From: Bacteroidales bacterium
GTDB lineage: Bacteria; Bacteroidota; Bacteroidia; Bacteroidales; UBA932
DNA length: 64,000 nucleotides
Reading direction: 5' to 3'
Assembly: GCA_015060455.1 (NCBI GenBank)
Contig: SUYM01000003.1
Location: 1 to 64,000 of the forward strand
Part shown: positions 1 to 7,400 of the stretch, piece after piece
Layout of the letters: the number at the start of each line of letters is the position of its first letter
Position numbering within the stretch: position 1 is the first letter of the stretch
Notes under the pieces: generated by a model
The model's input: the letters and a program-made list of their open reading frames with translations, nothing else
What the model was told of the DNA's origin: nothing
The model's database searches: none
Made by a program: the position numbers and the translations under genes

Positions 1-11
1 ATATCTTAAAG

Positions 12-46
12 AAAACCCCTCTCAGAATGCACTGAGAGGGGTTTTC
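12..46 (-). terminator. Rho-independent terminator after tRNA-Phe
   Basis: A perfect 14-bp stem (AAAACCCCTCTCAG with CTGAGAGGGGTTTT, 7-nt loop) lies just past the 3' end of the minus-strand tRNA. It is bounded by A and T runs, so it could stop transcription from either side. Confidence 0.85.
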
Positions 47-48
47 TG

Positions 49-121
49 TGGTGCCACCGGGAATCGAACCAGGGACACAAGGATTTTCAGTCCTTTGCTC
101 TACCAACTGAGCTATGGCACC
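49..121 (-). tRNA. tRNA-Phe (GAA)
   Basis: The reverse complement folds as a 73-nt cloverleaf: acceptor GGTGCCA/TGGCACC, D stem GCTC/GAGC, anticodon stem AAGGA/TCCTT around CTGAAAA, giving anticodon GAA (Phe), then the T loop TTCGATT and discriminator A. CCA is not encoded, so the CCA-adding enzyme at 51172-52680 would be needed. One T-stem position (51-63) reads as a U-C mispair. A terminator follows directly. Confidence 0.95.
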
Positions 122-245
122 AATTTTCTTTAAGAACTACCCCATCTTTCGATTGGGATTGCAAAGGTAGTCATTTTTTCTTTACCTCCAAATTTTTCTT
201 GCATTTTTTAATGATTATCCGCTTTGGGTGCAGCGATTTTTAAGA

Positions 246-285
246 ACGACCGTGACAAAAATCGACCTGGTTTTGTCACGGTCGT
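246..285. repeat. Perfect 15-bp inverted repeat (GACCGTGACAAAA hairpin)
   Basis: ACGACCGTGACAAAA at 246-260 and its reverse complement at 271-285 enclose a 10-nt loop. A related half-site TTTTTGTCACGGTCCTCC lies at 343-360 and pairs imperfectly with GAGGACC around 315, so the motif occurs as a degenerate pair of hairpins. No gene start depends on it. Confidence 0.7.
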
Positions 286-488
286 CCCGTTTTTGGGGCT
301 GAAATGCCAGTTCTGAGGACCTTCGTTACAATTTTCGTTGATTTTTTGTCACGGTCCTCCGGTGGGTAGTGATTTGGCGGAGACCAGTGATGTTACAGGT
401 CTCTCATAGTGTTGGCTGGTCGGCAGTTTTTGCGGAAACCTGGAACGGGGGGGCAATATATTGATTATCAATGGTGTGCGAAAAGTGA

Positions 489-537
489 GTGTCGCTACTC
501 TCCTGTTTTAGAGGTAGAGTGGCGACACCGGTTTTTT
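489..537 (+). terminator. Terminator-like hairpin with T tract
   Basis: A 13-bp stem (GTGTCGCTACTCT at 489-501 with AGAGTGGCGACAC at 516-528, one G-T wobble) is followed by CCG and seven Ts. It has the form of an intrinsic terminator on the plus strand, but no plus-strand gene is recognised upstream. An unannotated small RNA ending here is possible. Confidence 0.45.
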
Positions 538-747
538 GTATATATTTGATAGTCTGCGAGTTACAAATATGCCCCATTCCAGATCTCCGCAAATATGCAG
601 GTGCTGCTGTCAAGCATTTGTGATGCAGGTGCTGTCGCGCGGCATTTGTGGCGCAGATGATATCAGCGCGGCACCGCAGGCGGAATAAATGATCTCCGCC
701 TGCTTCGTGCCGGTTCCGGTGAGCACACATCAATTTTGCTTGCCCTG

Positions 748-936
748 TCCGTAATTTCGCCTGTTTTACGGATGCAAGGCAGTAAAATGTTTGCTCCGTC
801 CGTAATTTCGCCTGTTTTACGGATGCAAGGCAGTAAAATGTTTGCTCCGTCCGTAATTTCGCCTGTTTTACGGATGCAAGGCAGTAAAATGTTTGCTCCG
901 TCCGTGATTTCGCCTGTTTTACGGACGGAGCAGGTA
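748..936. repeat. 51-bp tandem repeat, four copies
   Basis: The unit GTAATTTCGCCTGTTTTACG... starts at 751, 802, 853 and 904, an exact 51-bp period. The first three copies are nearly identical and the fourth diverges (GTGATTT, then ACGGACGGAG). Each unit holds an internal palindrome TCCGTAA...TTTACGGA that can form a hairpin. Because 51 is divisible by 3, both strands stay open and yield repetitive 17-residue pseudo-peptides, which I do not regard as genes. Confidence 0.9.
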
Positions 937-968
937 GGAAGCGCGAACAGTTTACTGCACTGATAACG

Positions 969-996
969 GATAATCATTCATCTATAAATGATTATC
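969..996. repeat. Perfect 10-bp hairpin GATAATCATT/AATGATTATC
   Basis: GATAATCATT and AATGATTATC enclose an 8-nt loop, just beyond the broken 3' end of the esterase remnant. The right arm is part of a longer motif that recurs at about 210-235. Confidence 0.6.
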
Positions 997-1345
997 GGCT
1001 TTATGTGCAGTGTAATCTGTCAAACAGCCCACCAGGACCGTAACATCATCATTTCTCGTTTCCCGTCCATGTTTTGGGCTTGTTTCATGGATGACGCGTC
1101 ATAGCACAATGCAAAACCATATCTGTCTGCCACCTGTATCATTTCCGGCAGATAGCCCTCCGCTTTCCCTCCATAACCATGCAGGACTATGACGAGTGGA
1201 GAATATTCATTAAGATAGAAACATTTTCTTGCCTTGAATTGAGGTGCATCCGTCTGGGCTACAGCACTCGCAAGGGTCAAAAGACAAAGGAGAAAAACAA
1301 GGTAATGATGCCAAAAACAAAGGGCAACCGTTTTCCCCGTTTCAT
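982..1345 (-). pseudogene. Remnant of a secreted PHB-depolymerase/feruloyl-esterase-like alpha/beta hydrolase
   Basis: This is a decayed gene read across three frames. ATG at 1345 opens a signal-peptide-like start (MKRGKRLPFVFGIITLF) that runs into a stop. A shift into the next frame continues the hydrophobic core (YLVFLLCLLTLASAVAQ) and the esterase sequence YSPLVIVLHGYGG...YGFALCY, whose LHGYGG resembles the oxyanion-side motif of LpqC/PHB-depolymerase esterases. A second shift near 1060 restores NDDVTVLVGCLTDY, like the DDVxFL segment of that family, and a stop follows at 982. The catalytic Ser, Asp and His regions are absent, because the rest of the gene is missing where the repeat-rich region begins. 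Family assignment is by motif memory only. Confidence 0.6.
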
Positions 1346-1361
1346 GGCAGTGTGGTATAAT

Positions 1362-1467
1362 AAAAAAAAAGGGAAAGCTGATTACATCGCACCGCTACGA
1401 CCTTCTACCCTTGCTGCGATCAAGCCCTGGGGGAATTCGAAGGGAGCTGGTCGTGTAAGACTTTCCC
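1362..1467 (-). ncRNA. ffs: Signal recognition particle RNA, small bacterial type
   Basis: The minus strand gives a roughly 100-nt RNA closed by GGGAAAG (1461-1467) pairing with CTTTCCC (1371-1377), followed by nine Us, a natural terminator. Its apical part reads CCCCCAGGGC-UUGAUC-GCAGCAAGGGUAG. This matches the conserved SRP helix-8 region CCCCCAGGGCCGGAAGGCAGCAAGGG of many bacteria, and GUGCGAUGUAAUCAGC matches the GAUGUA strand. A consensus Bacteroidetes promoter lies directly upstream. SRP RNA binds Ffh and FtsY and targets membrane proteins. The odd feature is that the usual GGAA tetraloop is replaced by UUGAUC or similar. Identification is by pattern and was not checked with a covariance model. 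Confidence 0.82.
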
Positions 1468-1471
1468 GCTG

Positions 1472-1502
1472 CAAATATACGCAGGATTTTGATTTTTGCA
1501 AA
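1472..1502 (-). promoter_or_regulatory. Bacteroidetes promoter for SRP RNA
   Basis: On the minus strand TTTG (1499-1502) - 19 nt - TATATTTG (1472-1479) matches the primary sigma-factor consensus of this phylum. The predicted start falls a few bases downstream, at the GGGAAAG that closes the SRP RNA. Confidence 0.8.
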
Positions 1503-1599
1503 ACTGCCAGCGTATTTTTGATAAAAGTTTCGGATTTGACCAAGAGCAGACACCTCGAGTCTGATTCAATCCAAACCCGTTTAAGGCAACCGTATCAGT

Positions 1600-3207
1600 T
1601 CAGACCCTGGATGCACAGTTGATGCCGTCAAGGGCAGAGGAGACGATTCCTCCGGCATAGCCCGCACCCTCTCCGCACGGGTAGAGACCTGCGATCTGAA
1701 CATGCTCAAAGGTCTCAGGGTCACGCGGAATACGCACTGGTGAAGATGTTCTTGATTCCACGCCGAGGAGGAGGGCATCATTGGTATAATATCCGTGCAT
1801 CTTCTTGTTTCCTATCTGAGGGAAGGCATATTTCAATCTGAGGGAGACATGCTCTGGGAGCAGTTCGTGGAGCGGGGCATTTTCAGCACCCGGATGATAG
1901 GATGTCTGAGGAAGACCGGATGAAGGTATCCTGCGGCAGAAATCCATCATTCGCTGTGCAGGGGCCTTCAACGAACCTGTATATTCGAACATCTTCCTCT
2001 CAACATCTCTCTGGAAATTAAGCAGGGCAAGCGGTCCGTACTGCGCATACTCAGGGAAATCCTCCGGCTCAATCTGCACCACAACTCCCGCATTGGCCCA
2101 TTTTGAGTTACGCTGGGAGTTGGACATGCCGTTGAGCACAAGTTCTCCCGATGCTGTCGCCGCCGGCACAAGAATACCACCCGGACACATACAGAAGGAG
2201 AATACTCCCCTGCCCTCGATCTGAGTGACGAACGAATACTCGGCAGTAGGCATATATGGCTGATACTTACCGTGATACTGGATTTTGTTTATAAGCGACT
2301 GCGGGTGCTCGACACGGACTCCCAAGGCAAAGCCCTTGGCCTGGATTTCCCAGCCTTTTCGGTCGAACATCTCGTATATGTCTCGGGCTGAATGACCGGT
2401 GGCGAGGATGACTTTGCGGGAGGTGTAAACGGCAGATTTCTCGACTCGGCTTTCAGCCTCGCTCGAAATGACAATGTCATCTCGACCAAGCGAAGCGCGT
2501 GGAGAGATCTCATTGACAGTAACATCAAAGAATCCGTCGGGTCGCTTCACGATGTCGGTAACGCGTGAATCGAAATGATACTCTCCTCCGTGTTCCACAA
2601 TGCATTTGCGTATATTTTCCACCACTATCGGCAGGCGGTCGCTGCCTATATGCGGATGCGCATCTATCAGGATTGAAGGATCGGCACCGAAACGCACAAG
2701 TTGATGCAGCACCTCACGGATATCTCCCCTTTTCGACGAACGCGTATATAGTTTTCCGTCAGAGAATGTGCCTGCTCCGCCCTCTCCGAAACAATAGTTC
2801 GAATCCGGATTGACAACGCCCTCGCGAGAGAGTTTCGCCATATCGAACTTACGTGCATGGACATCCTTTCCACGCTCCAGGATAACTGGCTTGAAGCCTC
2901 TCATGAGCAGTTTCAATGCTGCGAACATACCCGCAGGACCTGCTCCGATGATGACAATCGGTTCGGCATTGCTCACATCCTTATATTCATCGAGGGCATA
3001 TTCCTCCATGACCTCATCCGGCCTGCACACCTCCACCTTATAGCGGTAAAGAATATCGTTGCGGGCATCGATGGAGCGACGCACTATACGGTATTTCAAC
3101 TGCGACTTCATCTTCGGAGAGACGCCGAGGGCTTTCACGGCGGCAGTCCGGATTTCATCGGCAGAGAGGGAGTTGCCTAATTTTGTCGTTATTTCTATTT
3201 CTTTCAT
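1600..3207 (-). CDS. FAD-dependent dehydrogenase, COG2509-type, with an in-frame repeat insertion
   Basis: A 535-residue flavoprotein of the uncharacterised COG2509 family, likely cytosolic. The FAD-binding motif GAGPAG is at residues 88-93, preceded by an N-terminal ferredoxin-like segment. Family landmarks FGEGGAGTFSDGKL, VILATGHSARD and the C-terminal CGEGAGYAGGIVSSA are all visible. I start at ATG 3207 (MKEIEITTK); the upstream ATG would add a hydrophobic stretch derived from intergenic repeat DNA. Residues about 234-259 (ISPRASLG...RVEKSA) have no place in the family as I know it. They are encoded by a palindromic repeat (2434-2510) that also occurs between genes elsewhere in the window. 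The frame is kept and the conserved motifs after it are intact, so the enzyme may still work. The substrate is unknown. Confidence 0.88.
   Translation of the reverse strand: MKEIEITTKLGNSLSADEIRTAAVKALGVSPKMKSQLKYRIVRRSIDARNDILYRYKVEVCRPDEVMEEYALDEYKDVSNAEPIVIIGAGPAGMFAALKLLMRGFKPVILERGKDVHARKFDMAKLSREGVVNPDSNYCFGEGGAGTFSDGKLYTRSSKRGDIREVLHQLVRFGADPSILIDAHPHIGSDRLPIVVENIRKCIVEHGGEYHFDSRVTDIVKRPDGFFDVTVNEISPRASLGRDDIVISSEAESRVEKSAVYTSRKVILATGHSARDIYEMFDRKGWEIQAKGFALGVRVEHPQSLINKIQYHGKYQPYMPTAEYSFVTQIEGRGVFSFCMCPGGILVPAATASGELVLNGMSNSQRNSKWANAGVVVQIEPEDFPEYAQYGPLALLNFQRDVERKMFEYTGSLKAPAQRMMDFCRRIPSSGLPQTSYHPGAENAPLHELLPEHVSLRLKYAFPQIGNKKMHGYYTNDALLLGVESRTSSPVRIPRDPETFEHVQIAGLYPCGEGAGYAGGIVSSALDGINCASRV
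2434..2510. repeat. Palindromic repeat element inside a coding sequence
   Basis: This 77-bp element is bounded by AGATTTCTC and GAGAGATCT, with GCTCGAAATGACA and TGTCATCTCGA arms facing each other in the middle. The same architecture and near-identical arms appear intergenically at 49137-49211. Here it lies within the COG2509 gene and is translated in frame. Confidence 0.75.
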
Positions 3208-3251
3208 GATAAGTAATGTTAAAAAAATAAATTGCATCACTTTTCTGTTAT

Positions 3252-3317
3252 CTGTCATGCTGAACGAAGTGAAGCATCTGTATACAACAGATCCTTCGTT
3301 AACACTCAGGATGACAG
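3252..3317. repeat. Inverted CATCCTGAACGAAG-type repeat pair
   Basis: CTGTCATGCTGAACGAAG...CATCTG and CAGATCCTTCG...CAGGATGACAG are inverted copies that form a long imperfect hairpin. It fills the gap between the start of the COG2509 gene and the end of tsaD. It belongs to the dispersed repeat family also seen at 10041-10111 and resembles a short terminator-like palindrome without a strong T tract. Confidence 0.75.
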
Positions 3318-3343
3318 TGATGCAGATTATTTTTTACATTTTA

Positions 3344-4366
3344 CTAAAATTCTGCTAAACGGCTGACAGGAGCCACGTCGAGACTGGTGCATTCTCCGTT
3401 ACGGTAATGAAACCAGCCGGCGATTGCAATCATCGCCGCGTTGTCTGTCGTGAACTTGAATTCGGGCAGGAATGTGGTCCAACCACGCTTGCGACCCTCT
3501 TCCTCAATACGCGAGCGGAGTCCGCTGTTTGCAGAAACGCCGCCGCCGATAGTGATCTGCTTTATGCCCGTGTCTTTTGCCGCCTTGATGAGTTTGTCCA
3601 TCAGAATATCTATCAGGGCCTTCTGGAAACTTGCACAGATGTCTGCCTTGTTCTTCTCCATGAAATCCGGATCAAGAGCGATCTGGTCACGGACAAAATA
3701 CAGCAGGGAGGTCTTTATGCCGCTGAAACTGTAATCATATCCCGGAATATGCGGCTTTGAGAACTTATATTTAAGCGGATCACCCTCCTTGGCAAGCCTA
3801 TCGACTATCGGGCCGCCAGGATAGCCCAGACCCATCATCTTCGCACATTTGTCGAAAGCCTCGCCCACAGCATCGTCGATGGTCTGACCAAGAATTTCAT
3901 ACTCCAGAGGGCTATCGACACGCACAATCTGCGAGTTGCCGCCCGAAACAAGGAGACACAGGTACGGAAACTCCGGCTGACGGTTCTCCGCGCCCTCCTG
4001 CCTGATGAAATTGGCAAGTATATGTCCCTGAAGATGATTGACTTCCACAAGCGGCTTGTCCAACGACAGGGCAAGACCCTTGGCAAAGGATGTTCCCACA
4101 AGGAGGGATCCCAAGAGACCGGGGCCGCGGGTGAATGCAATGGCGGTAATATCCTCAGCCTTCACTCCGGCACGTGTCAGAGCCTCGCTTACCACGGGCA
4201 CTATATTTATCTGATGGGCTCTCGATGCAAGTTCCGGTATCACACCGCCGTATGACTTGTGGACATCCTGACTTGCAAGGACATTCGAGAGCAGATAGCC
4301 GTCACGGATGACCGCCGCAGAGGTGTCATCACAAGAAGACTCTATTCCAAGTATTATTTCTGGCAT
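3344..4366 (-). CDS. tsaD: tRNA N6-adenosine threonylcarbamoyltransferase TsaD
   Basis: TsaD transfers the threonylcarbamoyl group from TC-AMP to A37 of ANN-decoding tRNAs (t6A), working with TsaB and TsaE in the cytosol. The 340-residue length is normal. The ASKHA-fold start LGIESSCDDTSAAVI and the metal ligands H111 and H115 in NHLQGH are present, as are YSFSGIKTSL and the C-terminal GGGVSANSGLR. The gene is divergent from the tamB homologue, with about 50 bp between them. TsaB and TsaE are not in the window. MtaB, which modifies t6A further, is at 10116-11366. Confidence 0.97.
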   Translation of the reverse strand: MPEIILGIESSCDDTSAAVIRDGYLLSNVLASQDVHKSYGGVIPELASRAHQINIVPVVSEALTRAGVKAEDITAIAFTRGPGLLGSLLVGTSFAKGLALSLDKPLVEVNHLQGHILANFIRQEGAENRQPEFPYLCLLVSGGNSQIVRVDSPLEYEILGQTIDDAVGEAFDKCAKMMGLGYPGGPIVDRLAKEGDPLKYKFSKPHIPGYDYSFSGIKTSLLYFVRDQIALDPDFMEKNKADICASFQKALIDILMDKLIKAAKDTGIKQITIGGGVSANSGLRSRIEEEGRKRGWTTFLPEFKFTTDNAAMIAIAGWFHYRNGECTSLDVAPVSRLAEF

Positions 4367-4414
4367 AATTATGTAATAATTAACGGTCGCAAATTTCCGA
4401 TATTTTTATTATTT

Positions 4415-7400
4415 TTGCAAGTTGGATATTTAATTTTAAGGCTTATCAGAAAGACACTTAAAATACTATGGTTGATATTCATCGCATTTGCGTTGATGAT
4501 ACTTGCAGGGGCATTGGTCATACAAGTCCCTCAGGTTCAGACTGCTATAGTTACGAAGGTCACTGATTCCCTGTCAGAGAAACTTGATGGGGACATATCG
4601 ATTGAAAAGATCCATTTCAAGCCGTTTTCCACTTTGGTACTCAAAAATCTTGTAATAACAGACAAGAATCCGCAGATTTGTCCGACCGACTCCACCCTTG
4701 CCCAGATTGACACATTCTTCCGATCCGAGTATGTGATTGTGAAACTGTCGCTCGCAGGTCTGCTCGACGAGGAAAGCATAAAGATCCGGAGTGCCGTGGT
4801 CAGGAACGCACAGATGAATCTTGTTCTCGAAGATCTGATGAGCGAGGCGGACACAGTCATCATGTACAACAATCTGTCAAGAATATTCAGAATCGACAAG
4901 GACAAGGAGCGCAAAGAGCCGAGGCCTGATGAAATTTTCCGCATAAAAGACGTGAAGATAGAGGATATGGGCTTCGTGATGAAGAATTATTCCACCATGC
5001 CTATAAAGCGTCTGGGCGGCGGTATTGACTGGAACGACCTCAACATACATGACATCTGCGTCAATGCAAGGGATCTCGCCTTCAAGAACGGCATAATGTC
5101 AGGCAAGGCAGACAAGATAAGTTTCCGAGAAGAAACCGGCTTCGTTGTGTCGTCCATGTCCGGAGAAGCACGTGTCGGGCGTGGCAGGACCATCATAGAC
5201 AACCTCAGAATAAAGGACCAGTGGTCAGACCTCCACCTTTCCCAGTTCATGATGAGTTATAGGAATGTGGATGATTTCAAGGACTTCATCAGACTGGTCA
5301 AGCTTGATGGAAAAATAGAAAAAAGCATCATTGACTTCCGCACCATAGCCAACTTCGCTCCCCAGATAAAGGGAGTGACCCTCAGGGCGGATGTAAGCGG
5401 TGCCATGAGCGGCGTGGTGGAAGACTTCAAGGTCAGCGACATAAAATTCTCATCTCAGGAAGGAGGTTTTTCCGGAACTGTCAACGGAAGGATGACAGGC
5501 ATACCTGAAACATACCTCATGGGCATTGATGCAAAAGTAACCGGTCTGAGATTGACAACCGAAGGTTTGAGCAGATTCGTCACGCAATGGATGCGAGGAG
5601 GCAGATTGGATCTGGGACGTTTTGCAGAAGGCACAACATTTTATGGTACAGCCTCCGCAAAAGGACCGCTCAACAACCTTGACACAAAGGCGGCTCTCAC
5701 ATCAAAAGTCGGCAAGGTACAGGCTCAGGTCAGACTGGACGAAATCATCAGACCGGATGCGCCTATCACCATCAGCGGAACAGTCGAAACAGCAGACCTG
5801 AATATAGGACAGATCATCGGCAACGACCTGTTCGGTCCCGCAACATTGAACACAAGACTCTCAATGACTGTTGACGACGGGATAAGCGTTGATATGGATT
5901 CATTGAGAATCCGCAGGCTGAACCTCAAAGGCTATGACTACTCCGACATACTCGCAAAGGGAAAATACGACCCTAATACCCTGAATGCCACAGTCATAAG
6001 CAAGGACCCCAACCTTAATTTCATATTTCAGGGAGGGTATGCGAGGTCAGAGAAGTCCAGGAATACGGTATATAAGATTAATGCAAGCGTGGGGCATGCA
6101 GACCTGAATGCAATAAACATCGACAGGAGGGGCAAGTCGATGATCCAGTTACGCACCAACGCTGATTTCACCAAGACCGCGAACGGAAACATACTCGGAA
6201 GAATCGACGTAGGCGAAATATTGCTTGAAAACAAATCAGGACGTTATGATGTGGGCGATGTCATCATGACATCATACAGCACAGGTGACAGATATACGGC
6301 AAGACTCAACTCGCAGTTCGCATCGGCAAGTTTCTCCGGCACGGCCTCCATCATCGATTTCATCAAGGACATCAAGGGCATCACCATCGACCGCGAACTT
6401 CCGGTTCTGAACAGGAACGAAGAGGAATATACATGGAATGGCAATTCCTACGAGGCATCGCTCACCTGTCATAATATCCAGAACCTGCTTTCATTTGCAG
6501 CGCCGGGACTTTATATCGAAAACGGGACGTCATTGAAGACACAGATAACGCCCGATGGCGACATGACAGTGAATCTGAATTCCGGCAGGATGGCGGTGCG
6601 CAGAAACTACCTGAAAGGTATCGACATGACCCTCGACAATCTCAATCAGGTTCTTAAAGGGGAGATCCATTGTCAGGAAGCGTCCATAGCAGACATTCAG
6701 GTAACCGACAATCTGATCCAGTTATATGCCAACGACAACAGGATAGGTGCGGGATATTCATTTGACAATCACACCGACAATGAAACCAGCGGGGAATTCA
6801 TCGTGAACGGACAGATATCCGGAGACGAAGACAACCGTATCATAGAACTTGACATCAAGCCGTCATCTCTCAAATACAATTCAAAGGAGTGGAGCATCCA
6901 GCCTTCGTCCATCAGGATTGAAGGTTCCGATATCAGCGTTGATTCATTCGGAGCAATATCAGGAGAAGAGTTCATAAGTCTGAACGGACGGGCATCGGAA
7001 AATTATGGAGATATACTTTCTCTGCAACTTGAGCGATTTGATCTGAGTGCCATAAATTCGATATTGCCGTCAGACTTCGGCGTCAGAGGAGCCGTGACGG
7101 GTCTTGCCACCCTAAGTTCACCAATCAGCAGCATGAATCTGGATATAGACATGCTCTGCGACTCCTCATACGTGGCAAACATTCCTATCGGCGTGGTCAG
7201 ACTGGGGACAGAATGGAACGACGAGGACAGATGTTTTGAGTTTTTCGGACAGAACGAACTGGGCGGTGTGCATAACATAGACATCAAAGGCCACTATACG
7301 CCAAAGAGCAGAATGCTTGATGCAAATTTTGACCTTGACAGATTCCAGATAGGTTATGCCCAACCGTTCCTGAAAGACATATTCAGCCAGATGAACGGTA

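Larger units (their letters stand above)
122..981. other. Gene-free stretch rich in hairpins and repeats
   Basis: About 860 bp with no convincing gene. It holds two GACCGTGACAAAA-type hairpins (246-285, and a degenerate one ending near 359), a T-tailed hairpin at 489-537, the 51-bp tandem repeat at 748-930, and near-identical direct repeats (AATGATTATC-GCTTT-GTGCAG type) at about 210-235 and 987-1012. The ORFs on both strands here come from the repeats having a period divisible by three and show no protein family signature. Confidence 0.6.

Noticed and set aside
404..733. Minus-strand 109-residue ORF
   Set aside because: Cys/His-rich by chance, crosses a terminator hairpin and part of the repeat block, and has no recognisable motif.
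748..936. Possible CRISPR array
   Set aside because: The 51-bp units are contiguous and nearly identical throughout, with no unique spacers and no cas genes in the window.
663..977. Repetitive ORFs on both strands (minus 104 residues, plus 75 residues)
   Set aside because: They are read from the 51-bp tandem repeat, whose period is divisible by three; both strands are open for that reason alone and no protein family or start signal is seen.
1179..1622. Plus-strand 147-residue ORF
   Set aside because: It is antisense to the esterase remnant and the SRP RNA and includes a lysine run from the SRP terminator A-tract.
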